Below, in pieces: positions 51,401 to 59,229 of a stretch of DNA of 64,000 nucleotides (position 1 is the stretch's first letter; each line of letters starts with the position of its first letter). Origin of the DNA: Acidobacteriota bacterium (GTDB lineage Bacteria; Acidobacteriota; Terriglobia; Bryobacterales; Bryobacteraceae). Position numbers and translations under genes: made by a program. Location of the stretch: positions 1 through 64,000 of the forward strand of contig JACQZR010000039.1 in NCBI GenBank assembly GCA_016213775.1, written 5' to 3'. The notes beneath the pieces were generated by a model. The model did not search any database. It was not told the origin of the DNA and saw nothing but the letters and a program-made list of their open reading frames with translations.

Positions 51401-52259
51401 CCGGGTAATGATAGGTGGTCTTGAGCGCTTTGACGCCGGGCAGATCGACCACTGTGATCTTGTAGGTCTTGGAGCGGAGGGCGCCGGCTTCGACGTAATA
51501 CTCCATCGATTCCGGCAGGCCCGCGAACAGGAATTCGTGGGCGCCGCCGGCCGGTTGCATGGCGGTCATTTCCCATTTTGTGGTGCCGTTGAAACGGGCA
51601 TAGAGGCGCACGTTGTCGGATTGATACCCGAGCAGTTGCGCGCGGATGAGGGTGTCGGTCTTGCGGCGCACGCGCTGATCGCCGGGGGTGATCTTCAGAT
51701 CATAAAAAGGACGCTCTTCGCGAGGGGTACCGGCCCACAGGAGCGATGCGCCGTGACCCCAATAGCCCGGCCCGGAGGTGGTGAGCCAGACCAGCACGCC
51801 ACTAGCCAGCAATGCGGCAACAAGGAAGCCGGCTAGCTTCAAAGAAGACACGATGGAGTTGGGCTCGGCGTGGCGGGTCACAGGAACGGTGTCGGCCGCG
51901 AGCAACTCCAGGAAGGGATCGGATTGGGCTTCCGTGCGGCGTTCGGCGAAGGTGAGGAGGCGCTCTTCAAACTCGGGGAATTTGCTTTCGGCTCCCTTGG
52001 CGGCGCGTCTGGAATTGAGGCGCAACAGCGGCGCGATGATGCCGAAGCCGATCGCCACTGCGAGGGAAAGGAACAGTGCAACACGGGCCCACAGGAGGCT
52101 GCGCTCGCTGAAGGCAAAGCCATTGATGATCATCACCAACAGCACCGTGGCGAGCAACGCGGCGGCAGCGGTTATGGCCGCTCCTTGGGTAAAGGTCATC
52201 CAGCGCAATCTGCGCTCGACGGCCCGTAGGTACGATTCCAGTTGATCGAATGCGCTCAT
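48426..52259 (-). CDS. DUF4175 membrane protein with Gln/Gly-rich repeats
   Basis: 1277 residues; AGGAGGGG upstream of ATG. Three hydrophobic helices: about 28-48, 58-80, 145-165. Then a beta-rich periplasmic-type region of Ig-like segments (FYDLKITPGDQRVRRKTD, KTYHYPAWSGMKDMT, VEASDDFGLQDVSLKYSVNGGE), Gly runs (QQMGGGGGGGG and GGGGGGGGGRD), long Gln-rich coiled coils and two GQQ-rich tracts, ending in a short helical tail. The first half is typical of DUF4175, often found with moxR/DUF58/VWA genes, none of which are next to it here. Function unknown. Confidence 0.85.
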   Translation of the reverse strand: MSAFDQLESYLRAVERRLRWMTFTQGAAITAAAALLATVLLVMIINGFAFSERSLLWARVALFLSLAVAIGFGIIAPLLRLNSRRAAKGAESKFPEFEERLLTFAERRTEAQSDPFLELLAADTVPVTRHAEPNSIVSSLKLAGFLVAALLASGVLVWLTTSGPGYWGHGASLLWAGTPREERPFYDLKITPGDQRVRRKTDTLIRAQLLGYQSDNVRLYARFNGTTKWEMTAMQPAGGAHEFLFAGLPESMEYYVEAGALRSKTYKITVVDLPGVKALKTTYHYPAWSGMKDMTEEKGGDLRAVAGTEADVFVLTDKPVKEALLVIDNQTQIPLKSADGGWMVARVKIEKEGMYHVAAIDQGQRVRISEDFFIEAREELPPTVKIHRPRGDARVSPIEEVSVEVEASDDFGLQDVSLKYSVNGGEEKTVNLGGRAQKDVQGKTMITLEDFKLVPGDVVSMYAVARDARSTTQTDMVFVEAIPYEYEFTQSQQMGGGGGGGGEQDDQQKISARQKEIIAATWNQIRDKKNNRAAAAENAQFLSETQGKLRDQAKSLAQRMQSRELSGTNAQFKSFTADMIKASEAMDKASGKLKSQGWKDALPHEQVALQHLLRAESTFREIQVAFGRQQGGGGGGGGGRDLASMFDLELDTEKNQYETGQSGGGGGNSAEQQKKEVDEALQKLEQLARRQKELAEQMKNQQQKQTPQQRWQQEMLRREAEQLQKQMEQMANGGQQNQQGQQGQQSQQAGQQGQQGQQSQQGQQGQQQAGAQGGQQGQQQQQRQQQQQQQQQQMARLQQQRGQTDPRLERSLERLRQATEDMRHTGNDQAGEASARRAAERLQEATNTLSGMRQQEASGQMNDLVRRAEQIAERQKQMQNELKQMYGQGQQQNDLRQLSENMRKSQEVARQKDELAGRMEQLEKDMQKAARDLAGTNRAASSKVREAVGEMQGSEVTRDMRLTAEWVRRGQGPQVYSREQRMTDSLERAKESLRQAQERMQREGGAQAGNDMERALNQVERLRSQLESLNGQQGQQQQGQQGQRGQQQGQGQQQGQGQQQGQGQQQGQGQQQRQGQQQGQQGQQQGQGQQQGQGQQGQQGQGQQQGQQGQQGQGGQQGGQRGQQMGQPGPMTGAGGYGPRDGNWGNRGSVDGTRRIDGPIPAEVQRGIEGAYRDSMRELQQLRQSGEAGQDTTRDIQELMRQMARMDPSRFQGNPALIDQIVRQLLPSLQQLEIQLRRQIEEKQGGQARTAPSDSIPAGYAESVAEYFRKLSKGTQK
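49029..49118. repeat. Five 18-base tandem units inside the DUF4175 gene
   Basis: CTGTTGGCCCTGACCCTG repeats five times (the first unit has ACGCTG). On the coding strand each unit encodes six residues of QGQGQQ type. They lie in the larger Q/G tract 48890-49175, a site prone to length change. Confidence 0.85.
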
Positions 52260-52285
52260 TCGTATCCCCCTCCTGGCGTGACTAC

Positions 52286-52313
52286 ATCATAGCAGCAAAG
52301 GTTTACATAACAA
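52286..52313 (-). promoter_or_regulatory. Sigma-70-type promoter of the DUF4175 gene
   Basis: On the minus strand TTGTTA (52313-52308), 16 bases, TATGAT (52291-52286). The start codon is 27 bases beyond the -10, with AGGAGGGG between. Confidence 0.5.
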
Positions 52314-52359
52314 GGACGTGCATCGGGATTTAACGTTTCTTATTTAGGATGCTTGCCCC

Positions 52360-53403
52360 TCAGGACTTTTTGGTTGGAGCGTCCTTCTTCGCGTCCTTCT
52401 TCTCCTCCACGGGCCGGCGGAACCGGAACTGGCGCGGCTGCGGCTTGGCGCTGAGAACGTCGTGGTAGGCCTGGAGGATCTTGTCTTTCTGTGCCGGATC
52501 GAGTTTCAGATAACGATGCTTGCCGGCAGCGGAGGCGACGAATTTCGTCATGCCGTCGTCGCTCACCTGCACCGTGCCAGGTTCGGACAGCGCGAAGTAA
52601 TTCTCCTTGGCGCGCACGGCCTGGAGCACGGCGACCATGTCCCACGTGGGGGTGTTGTAGGGCATTGGGCGGAAAGCTTTGTAGGCTTCAGCGACGGGAT
52701 GTGGTGTGGCCCAGGCGAAGTCCTTCTCTAAACTTTCGCCGCTGTAGGGAAGGGCAGTGCCAAGCTCATGACCCGCCACTATCACCGGCACCGGCCATTC
52801 GGCGAACAGCTTTTTCGCCGCTTTCACATCGGCACGGATGTGCCCCTCGGGGCCCCCTTCCGGGAAAGCCCCGCCGGAGAATACAAGATAGCGGCTCTTC
52901 TTGACGATCCAATCCTTGGCGCCGGGGAGAGCGAGGAGCGCAGCAAGGTTGGTGGCTGGTCCGGCGAGCACGATGGCGCAGTTGTCGTCCTGCTGGGAGG
53001 TGAGCGCGTTGCGCAGCAGCGGGGCGACTTCGGCGGTATCCACCAGCTTGTGGACGTTGTGCGGGAACTCCGGAGCCCCATCGGCCTTCTTCATTGCCAG
53101 AGGTTTCGAGAGCATGGGCGTGTCCTCTTTGCCTGGCCCCTCGGTGGCAAGGCCCACTGGAAGCGTTCGGGAGAAGGAGCCGAACGCCCCACTCACAGCG
53201 CCGACGTAGACGCGCGCCACGGCATCGGTGAACGCCGCCGCGGCCAGCGCCGGTTTGCTGATGCTGAGGCTGATGACGCGGGTCTCGCCCTTGCCATCCA
53301 ACCCGTACAAGAGGGCGAGGGCGAGCGCCGTGTCGATCCGGTTTCCCATGTCGCTATCGAACAGAATGCCGAAAGGCGGTTTCCCTTGTCCGGGAAATTG
53401 CAT
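52360..53403 (-). CDS. Nucleoside hydrolase-like protein
   Basis: 347 residues from MQFPGQGKPPFG (ATG 53403, GAGGTAAGC before it). The inosine-uridine hydrolase-type N-terminal Asp cluster appears as ILFDSDMGNRIDTALAL, with VLAGPATNLAALLA and YLVFSGGAFPEGGPEG further on. The canonical DxDPGxDD is altered (MGNR in place of PGxD), so the substrate may differ. A Lys/Asp-rich tail (KKDAKKDAPTKKS) closes the protein. Cleavage of an N-glycosidic bond in a nucleoside-like compound is the family expectation. Confidence 0.8.
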   Translation of the reverse strand: MQFPGQGKPPFGILFDSDMGNRIDTALALALLYGLDGKGETRVISLSISKPALAAAAFTDAVARVYVGAVSGAFGSFSRTLPVGLATEGPGKEDTPMLSKPLAMKKADGAPEFPHNVHKLVDTAEVAPLLRNALTSQQDDNCAIVLAGPATNLAALLALPGAKDWIVKKSRYLVFSGGAFPEGGPEGHIRADVKAAKKLFAEWPVPVIVAGHELGTALPYSGESLEKDFAWATPHPVAEAYKAFRPMPYNTPTWDMVAVLQAVRAKENYFALSEPGTVQVSDDGMTKFVASAAGKHRYLKLDPAQKDKILQAYHDVLSAKPQPRQFRFRRPVEEKKDAKKDAPTKKS

Positions 53404-53475
53404 GCTTACCTCACTTCTAGTGCGCGCCGCACCCGGTGCGCTTGGCCCGTTTTGGATATCATACCGGAATCCGCG

Positions 53476-54126
53476 ATGCAGACTCTTAAATTGATTCCCT
53501 TCGCGCTGCTGGCCACCGGCCTGATAGCGCAAAGTCCGGTCATTGTAGAAAATGACCAAGTTCGGGTGTTGAAGGTTACCGCTCAGCCCAATAACAAGAC
53601 GCGGCTGCACGAACACAAGATGAACCGGGTGATGGTGTACCTGCAGCCTGGAGAGCAGAATACCGACTATCAGGACGGCCGGCGCGTGGTGACCAACTGG
53701 AAGGCGGGCGAGGCGCTGTGGAGCCCGTCAGGCGGCATGCACATCGCTGAGATCTTCTCCGCCGGGCCGGTCACGATAGCCGAGATTGAGCTCAAGAACA
53801 AGGGTACATCTACGAAGGCAGGTGCCTCGCCGCTCGATCCCGTCAGCGTGGATCCGAAGCACTACAAGGTGGAAATGGAGAACGATCAGGTGCGGGTGCT
53901 ACGAGTGAAGATCGGAGCCAAGGAGAGCGTTCCGTCGCATGAACACGTCCTCAACCGCGTGGTGGTGTATATCACCGATCAGGAGTTCAAAGTTACTTCC
54001 ACCGATGGGAAGGTGGATCTGCCGAAGCACAAAGCCGGCGACGTTGTGTTTTCAGGCGCGGCCAAACACAAGGAAGAGAATACCGCCTCTGAGCCGTTTG
54101 AGGTTTTGGTGGTGGAACTGAAGTAG
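53476..54126 (+). CDS. Secreted double-cupin protein
   Basis: 216 residues from MQTLKLIPFALLATGLIAQ (signal peptide). Two similar cupin halves follow. The first begins VIVENDQVRVLKVTAQP and has TRLHEHKMNRVMVYLQPG. The second begins VEMENDQVRVLRVKIG and has SVPSHEHVLNRVVVYITD. Each has the HEH metal-binding motif of cupins. It is an internal duplication. Function unknown; its stop abuts that of the convergent small gene with no spacing. Confidence 0.85.
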   Translation: MQTLKLIPFALLATGLIAQSPVIVENDQVRVLKVTAQPNNKTRLHEHKMNRVMVYLQPGEQNTDYQDGRRVVTNWKAGEALWSPSGGMHIAEIFSAGPVTIAEIELKNKGTSTKAGASPLDPVSVDPKHYKVEMENDQVRVLRVKIGAKESVPSHEHVLNRVVVYITDQEFKVTSTDGKVDLPKHKAGDVVFSGAAKHKEENTASEPFEVLVVELK

Positions 54127-54357
54127 CTACGCTTTCTTTGCGGCCTTCTTGCCGCCGTGCTGCCAGCAGAATTTGCTGCCCGCCGACGCTTTGCGTTTGC
54201 ACTGATCGCCGGCTTTTGTCTTTGCCATGCACTGGTCGGCGGTTGCCGGGGCGGCCTTCTTCGCGGCCGTTTTGGCAGGCGGGGGCGGAGCAGGTGCCTG
54301 GGCGCTCAGGAGCGCAATGGACATCAACGCGGAGATCAATATTCTGGAGAGATTCAT
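54127..54357 (-). CDS. Small exported Cys/His protein (DUF5763-like)
   Basis: 76 residues. Signal peptide (MNLSRILISALMSIALLSAQ), Pro/Ala/Lys linker (APPPPAKTAAKKAAPAT), then a compact C-x8-C-x10-C-x2-H unit: QCMAKTKAGDQCKRKASAG, SKFCWQHGG, and a Lys-rich tail. The three Cys and the His are spaced like a small zinc knuckle. GAAAGGC lies upstream of ATG. Probably periplasmic or secreted. Confidence 0.8.
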   Translation of the reverse strand: MNLSRILISALMSIALLSAQAPAPPPPAKTAAKKAAPATADQCMAKTKAGDQCKRKASAGSKFCWQHGGKKAAKKA

Positions 54358-54393
54358 CGGATGCCTTTCTCGGTGAATACTGTAACACGATTC

Positions 54394-55200
54394 CTACTTC
54401 TGACACCCGCCGCAAAAGTAGGTGGACCGGCCGCCCTGAGGAATGCGTTTGACCTTGCGTCCGCAGCGTGGGCAAGGCTCGCCTTCGCGGTCGTAGACAG
54501 CGCAGGGGAAGGATTCGCCTTCGTTGAACCGGTCCGGTTCGGCGTAGGCCGCGACGGCTGAATCCATGGCCTCAGCGAGCACGTCGCGAATGGCGGTGTG
54601 CAGGGCTGTTAGCTTGGGCTTGCGCAATTCGCCGATGGGGCGTTGGGGATGGACGCGCGCGCGGAAGAGTGCTTCGGCGGCGTAGATATTGCCGAGTCCG
54701 GCGACGTGGCGCTGGTCCATCAGAAACAATTTCGCTGGTTTGCGTGAGTTGGCGGCCTGGCTGGCCAGGTGCTCCAAAGTGAACGTATCGGACAGCGGCT
54801 CGATTCCTACGGCGGAGAGCTTCTTGTCCACTTCGTCGCGCGTGAGCAGGTGGATCTTGCCCAGCGCGCGCGGATCCTCGTAGATGATGCCGCGTCCGCC
54901 TTCGAGTTCCATCCATGCGCGGGTGCCGACGCTTCGGAGACGCACATCGGGGACGAGCAACAGGTTGCCGGTCATGCGCAGGTGGACGTGGAGAGCGTCG
55001 CCGCTGTCCAGCCACAGGAGGATATTCTTTCCGCGGCGGGCGATTTGTTGGATCACCGCGCCGGCCACCTTTTGCTCAATACGGGAGGCACGTTGGGGCT
55101 TGGCGAGGGACGGCCGCGTGAACCGCATCTGGATGACACGGGCGCCTTCGGCGGGACGCAACTTGCGGCAGACGGCTTCCACCTCCGGTAGTTCGGGCAT
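54394..55200 (-). CDS. mutM: Formamidopyrimidine-DNA glycosylase
   Basis: 268 residues. It removes oxidised purines such as 8-oxoguanine and nicks the DNA. The catalytic N-terminus is MPELPEVEAVCRKL (Pro2 nucleophile, Glu3); HLRMTGNLLLVP and MDQRHVAGLGNIYAAEALF are family motifs (the latter the helix-two-turn-helix); the C-terminal zinc finger is CPRCGRKVKRIPQGGRSTYFC ending GGCQK. ATG shares one base with the TGA of the upstream SAM-hydrolase gene (TGATG), indicating translational coupling. Confidence 0.95.
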   Translation of the reverse strand: MPELPEVEAVCRKLRPAEGARVIQMRFTRPSLAKPQRASRIEQKVAGAVIQQIARRGKNILLWLDSGDALHVHLRMTGNLLLVPDVRLRSVGTRAWMELEGGRGIIYEDPRALGKIHLLTRDEVDKKLSAVGIEPLSDTFTLEHLASQAANSRKPAKLFLMDQRHVAGLGNIYAAEALFRARVHPQRPIGELRKPKLTALHTAIRDVLAEAMDSAVAAYAEPDRFNEGESFPCAVYDREGEPCPRCGRKVKRIPQGGRSTYFCGGCQK

Positions 55201-55988
55201 CAGTACACCAACAGATCCACGGGTGCTCCGACGCCTACTCCGAGGTGCTTTGCGGTATTGCCCTGGTTCATGACGATTTCGAGATATCCGGCGCTTCCCC
55301 AGATGGCGAACAATTCGCCGCATGGCATGGAGGCGTAGCTGGTGGCGAGTTGTATTACCGTTTCAAATCCTATTTTGACGTCGAAGGCGCTGTCGCCAAG
55401 GGTAGGGAAGTCTTCGCGGCGGAAGCTGGTGACGAGGTTGCCGAAACGGTCGACGGTGAGCACGGCGCCGCACCAGGAGCGTTTGCTGGTCTGCTGCACA
55501 CGGCTCAACGCCGGCCGGAATGCATCCCTGATCAGTTTGCCGAGGCGCGATGGCGCGGTTCCCGTGGCAAGATACGCGGCAACGGGGGCAAAAACGTCGC
55601 GGCCATGAAATGTTTGGCTCACAGGATGACGGAAATACCGCTCGGTGGTGAGTTCGCGCGTGGTGCATTTGCCGCGATCGAGGATCATCCCCAACACACC
55701 GTTGTCGGGTCCGATGAAACTCTGCCCGCCGGATTGGACCAGAATCGGGCGGCGCGCGCTGCCCACGCCGGGGTCCACCACCACAACGTGAATCGTCTTC
55801 TTAGGGAAGCAGCGGCTTGCCTGGTCGATAACGAATGCGGCCTCGGCGATTTCGAAGGCGCTGATCTGATGCGTCACATCGACGATTTCCGCGTTCGGCG
55901 CGATGGAGAGGATGACGCCCTTCATCGAAGCAACAAAGTAGTCCTTCTCTCCGAAATCGGTGGTGAGCGTAACGATCGGTCGCGGCAT
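55200..55988 (-). CDS. SAM hydrolase/SAM hydroxide adenosyltransferase family (DUF62)
   Basis: 262 residues from MPRPIVTLTTDFGEKDYF, the family N-terminus; the longer frame overlaps the divergent nifS start. It contains VDVTHQISAFEIAEAAFVID, HVVVVDPGVGSARRPILV, FIGPDNGVLGMIL and TVDRFGNLVTSF. Characterised members hydrolyse S-adenosylmethionine to adenosine and methionine (the related enzymes SalL/FDAS halogenate it). It is the first gene of a pair with mutM. Confidence 0.9.
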   Translation of the reverse strand: MPRPIVTLTTDFGEKDYFVASMKGVILSIAPNAEIVDVTHQISAFEIAEAAFVIDQASRCFPKKTIHVVVVDPGVGSARRPILVQSGGQSFIGPDNGVLGMILDRGKCTTRELTTERYFRHPVSQTFHGRDVFAPVAAYLATGTAPSRLGKLIRDAFRPALSRVQQTSKRSWCGAVLTVDRFGNLVTSFRREDFPTLGDSAFDVKIGFETVIQLATSYASMPCGELFAIWGSAGYLEIVMNQGNTAKHLGVGVGAPVDLLVY

Positions 55989-56031
55989 GCCTGATATGAT
56001 GAAGTTACAGTCTCTGAAGCCTTTACATTCC

Positions 56032-57189
56032 ATGTCCACGCGGTACTACTTCGATCACAATGCCACCACTCTTGTGGGTGATGCCGTGCTTGAAGCTTAT
56101 ACGGCCGCGCTGCGCGATGTGCCGGGCAACGCTTCCAGTATCCATCATCACGGCCAGTTGGCGAAACAGAAGCTGGAGCAGGGAAGGCGTCAGGTTGCGG
56201 CGCTGCTGCATGTGTCGCCGAAGGAGATTGTGTTCAGCAGCGGAGGCACGGAATCGAATAACCTTGCGCTATTTGGTGTGGCCAAGGCGGGCTGCCATGT
56301 GATCACGACGGGCATTGAGCACCCGGCCGTGCTGAACCCTTGCGCGCGATTGGAGCAGTGTGGAGTTGAGGTGACGCGTGTCGCTCCGCAGCCGGATGGC
56401 ATTGTTGCGCCGGATGCGATCCGGGCGGCGTTGCGTGCGAACACGACGCTTGTTTCCGTGATGCACGCCAACAACGAAACGGGAGTGGTGCAGCCGGTGG
56501 AGGAGATTGCGCGGATTGCTCATGAGGCTGGCGCGTTGCTTCACGTGGATGGCGTGCAGGCGGTGGGCAAGCTGGCGGTGGACATTCCGGCGCTTGGGGC
56601 GGATTTGTATTCGCTCAGCGGGCACAAACTCGCAGCACCGAAGGGTGTGGGTGCGCTCTATGTCCGGCAGGGGCTGCAACTGACTCCGCTGTTGTATGGC
56701 GGCCATCATGAGCGCGACCGCCGCGCCGGTACGGAGAATGTTCCGGCAGTGGTTGCGCTGGGCGCCGCGGCGCAATGGTGGAATGAGAATGGCGCGGAGG
56801 AGCGCGCACGGCTTGCCGCACTGCGTGACCGGCTGGAGAATGCCATTCTCTCCGTGAACCAGGATATTCACCTGAATGGAAACCGCCACGCACGAGTGCC
56901 GAATACCTCGAACATCCGATTTTACGGGATCTCCGGTGAGTCAATGGTGATTGCCTTGGACCTGAAGGGTTTTGCCGTGTCGAGTGGGTCCGCCTGCTCC
57001 AGCGGGGCGGTGGAGCCGTCGCATGTGCTGGTGGCGATGGGGCTGAATAATGAGCAGGCCAGGTCAAGCATCCGGTTCTCGCTTGGGCGGACGAATACGG
57101 CGGACGAAGTGGACGCGTTGGTGCGGGCGACGGTGGAATCGTACTGGCACCTGCGCCGGCTTTCTCCTGCATTTGATCATGAACGTTAA
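56032..57189 (+). CDS. nifS: Cysteine desulfurase (NifS/IscS family)
   Basis: 385 residues from MSTRYYFDHNATTLVG. PLP enzyme that takes sulfur from cysteine. Motifs: VFSSGGTESNNLALFG, TTGIEHPAVLNPC, HANNETGVVQP, LHVDGVQAVGK, PLP lysine in SLSGHKLAAPKGVGALY, and the catalytic Cys loop SSGSACSSGAVEPSHV. The next gene, mnmA, overlaps its last 11 bases, so its sulfur is most likely for tRNA thiolation. An in-frame ATGATG lies 36 bases upstream but gives a non-homologous extension. Confidence 0.93.
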   Translation: MSTRYYFDHNATTLVGDAVLEAYTAALRDVPGNASSIHHHGQLAKQKLEQGRRQVAALLHVSPKEIVFSSGGTESNNLALFGVAKAGCHVITTGIEHPAVLNPCARLEQCGVEVTRVAPQPDGIVAPDAIRAALRANTTLVSVMHANNETGVVQPVEEIARIAHEAGALLHVDGVQAVGKLAVDIPALGADLYSLSGHKLAAPKGVGALYVRQGLQLTPLLYGGHHERDRRAGTENVPAVVALGAAAQWWNENGAEERARLAALRDRLENAILSVNQDIHLNGNRHARVPNTSNIRFYGISGESMVIALDLKGFAVSSGSACSSGAVEPSHVLVAMGLNNEQARSSIRFSLGRTNTADEVDALVRATVESYWHLRRLSPAFDHER

Positions 57190-58303
57190 CACGCCATCTA
57201 CGAACAAGCCGATCGCGGTCGCGATGTCGGGTGGAGTGGACAGCTCCACGGTTGCGGCCATGCTGCGCCGCGACGGGCACACGATTGTCGGCATGACGAT
57301 GCAGTTGTGGAATCAGCGGCGGCTGCCCGAGTTGAGCGGCGAGGGGGCCACGGGACGCTGCTGTTCGCTCGACGATGTTTACGATGCCCGCTACGTGGCG
57401 GAGACACTCGGCATCCCCTATTACGTGGTGAATTTCGAGAAGCGGTTTGAAGAGCAGGTGATCAAGCCGTTCATCGGCGAGTACCTGGAGGGCCGCACGC
57501 CCATCCCCTGCACCTTGTGCAACAACTTCGTGAAGTTCGATCCGTTCCATGAACTGGCGGAAGGCCTGGGTGCGGACATCGTCGCCACGGGCCACTACGC
57601 ACGCATTCGCCGCGACGAGGATTCAGGACGCTATCTGCTGATGCGTGCTGTTGACAGTTCCAAGGATCAGACGTACTTTCTGTGGGGACTGACGCAATCG
57701 CAGCTCGCGCACACAGTCTTTCCGCTGGGTGAGTACACCAAGCCGCAGGTTCGCGAGATCGCTCGTTCCCTAGGGATTCCCGTGGCGGAGAAGCAGGATT
57801 CGCAGGAGATCTGTTTCGTTCCCAACGGCGACTACGCTTCGTTCATCGATGCCTATTTCCAGGAGCAGGGAATTCCTCGCGAGGCCACGCACGGTAGCGT
57901 GGTGGATACGGAAGGCCGTAAACTCGCGGAGCATTGCGGCGTGCATCATTTCACGATTGGGCAACGGAAGGGCCTGGGATTTGCCGCCGGCGAGCCGCTC
58001 TACGTGATTGCGACGAAGCCCGCTGAGCAGTTGGTGATTGTCGGGCGCAATCCCGATCTGCTGCGCGCGGAGCTGACGGCGCGGCAGGCAAACTGGATCG
58101 CGGTGGATCATCTCGCCGCGCCGATGCGCGTGGCTGTGAAGATTCGTAATAAGCACGAAGCGGCGGCGGCCACCGTGTATCCGATGGAGGATACCTCGCG
58201 GTTCCGCGTGAGATTCGACGAGCCGCAACGCGCCGTAACGCCGGGACAGGCAGCGGTACTGTTTGACGGGGACGAGGTGGTGGGGGGTGGATGGATTGAA
58301 TAG
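57179..58303 (+). CDS. mnmA: tRNA-specific 2-thiouridylase
   Basis: 374 residues. It makes 2-thiouridine at the wobble position of Lys, Glu and Gln tRNAs. PP-loop SGGVDSSTVAAML near the N-terminus; first catalytic Cys in PCTLCNNFVKF; second Cys in QEICFVPNGDYASF; family marks DQTYFLWGLTQSQL and FTIGQRKGLG. ATG overlaps the nifS stop by 11 bases, coupling sulfur supply and use. It ends at GGGWIE, the normal C-terminus. Confidence 0.96.
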   Translation: MNVNTPSTNKPIAVAMSGGVDSSTVAAMLRRDGHTIVGMTMQLWNQRRLPELSGEGATGRCCSLDDVYDARYVAETLGIPYYVVNFEKRFEEQVIKPFIGEYLEGRTPIPCTLCNNFVKFDPFHELAEGLGADIVATGHYARIRRDEDSGRYLLMRAVDSSKDQTYFLWGLTQSQLAHTVFPLGEYTKPQVREIARSLGIPVAEKQDSQEICFVPNGDYASFIDAYFQEQGIPREATHGSVVDTEGRKLAEHCGVHHFTIGQRKGLGFAAGEPLYVIATKPAEQLVIVGRNPDLLRAELTARQANWIAVDHLAAPMRVAVKIRNKHEAAAATVYPMEDTSRFRVRFDEPQRAVTPGQAAVLFDGDEVVGGGWIE

Positions 58304-58368
58304 CGGATTCCCCAAACGTCACCTCCACTGTGGAAAAATTGAATGATTCAGCATCAGGAGCATTCGCA

Positions 58369-59229
58369 TTGAACGCAGAAATCGGGATCATCGGCGGCAG
58401 CGGCCTCTATCACATGCCGGGCTTTGAGGCCCACGAAGAACGCATGATAGATTCGCCGTGGGGGTATCCGTCCGATCACTACATTGCCGGCACGCTGGCG
58501 GGACGGAAGGTGGCGTTTCTGGCGCGGCACGGGCGCGGCCACCGTATCAGCCCGTCGGAGCTGAATTTTCGCGCTAATATATACGGATTCAAGAAACTCG
58601 GCGTGCGCCACATTATTTCTCTGAGCGCGGTTGGTTCGTTGAAGGAAGAGCATAAGCCGCTGGAATTCGTTCTGCCTGACCAGTTCTTCGACCGCACCCG
58701 CGGGCGCGTCTCCACCTTTTTTGGAGATGGCTGCGTGGCCCATGTCTCGTTCGCCGATCCGATTTGCGGGACTATTGCGAAGCATGTTCATGAGGCCTGT
58801 GCCGAAACCGGGGTCGCTGCCAAACTGGGAGGGACTTATCTCTGCATGGAAGGCCCGGCGTTCTCCACGAAAGCGGAATCGAATGTCTACCGTTCCTGGG
58901 GAATGGACGTGATTGGCATGACCAACCTGCAGGAAGCCAAGCTTGCCCGCGAGGCGGAGATCTGCTACGTTTCCGTCGCCATGGTTACCGACTATGATTG
59001 CTGGCACCCCGGCCACGACGCCGTGACTGTCAGCGAGATCATTGAGAATCTCACTAAGAATGCCGAGAACGCCGCGAAGGTGGTGAAGGCTGCCGTGGCA
59101 CGCATTCCGAAAGACATGACCTGTAAATGTCACTCCGCGTTGAGTCACGCCCTGATTACAGATCGCAAGGCCATCCCGGATGCCACGCGACAGAAGCTGG
59201 AGCTCTTGATTGGTAAATATCTCGCCTGA
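58369..59229 (+). CDS. mtnP: S-methyl-5'-thioadenosine phosphorylase
   Basis: 286 residues from TTG 58369, chosen because CAGGAG lies 8 bases upstream and the family sequence begins there (AEIGIIGGSGLYHM); a GTG at 58330 would add 13 non-homologous residues. The enzyme splits methylthioadenosine with phosphate in methionine salvage. Motifs: FLARHGRGHRISPSELNFRANIYG, LCMEGPAFSTKAES and GMTNLQEAKLAREAEICY, the phosphate and adenine sites. Confidence 0.93.
   Translation: MNAEIGIIGGSGLYHMPGFEAHEERMIDSPWGYPSDHYIAGTLAGRKVAFLARHGRGHRISPSELNFRANIYGFKKLGVRHIISLSAVGSLKEEHKPLEFVLPDQFFDRTRGRVSTFFGDGCVAHVSFADPICGTIAKHVHEACAETGVAAKLGGTYLCMEGPAFSTKAESNVYRSWGMDVIGMTNLQEAKLAREAEICYVSVAMVTDYDCWHPGHDAVTVSEIIENLTKNAENAAKVVKAAVARIPKDMTCKCHSALSHALITDRKAIPDATRQKLELLIGKYLA

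Noticed and set aside
49590-51836. 748-residue Leu-rich open frame on the plus strand
   Set aside because: It is the complement of the Gln codons of the DUF4175 gene, which gives CTG/TTG Leu runs; no family features.
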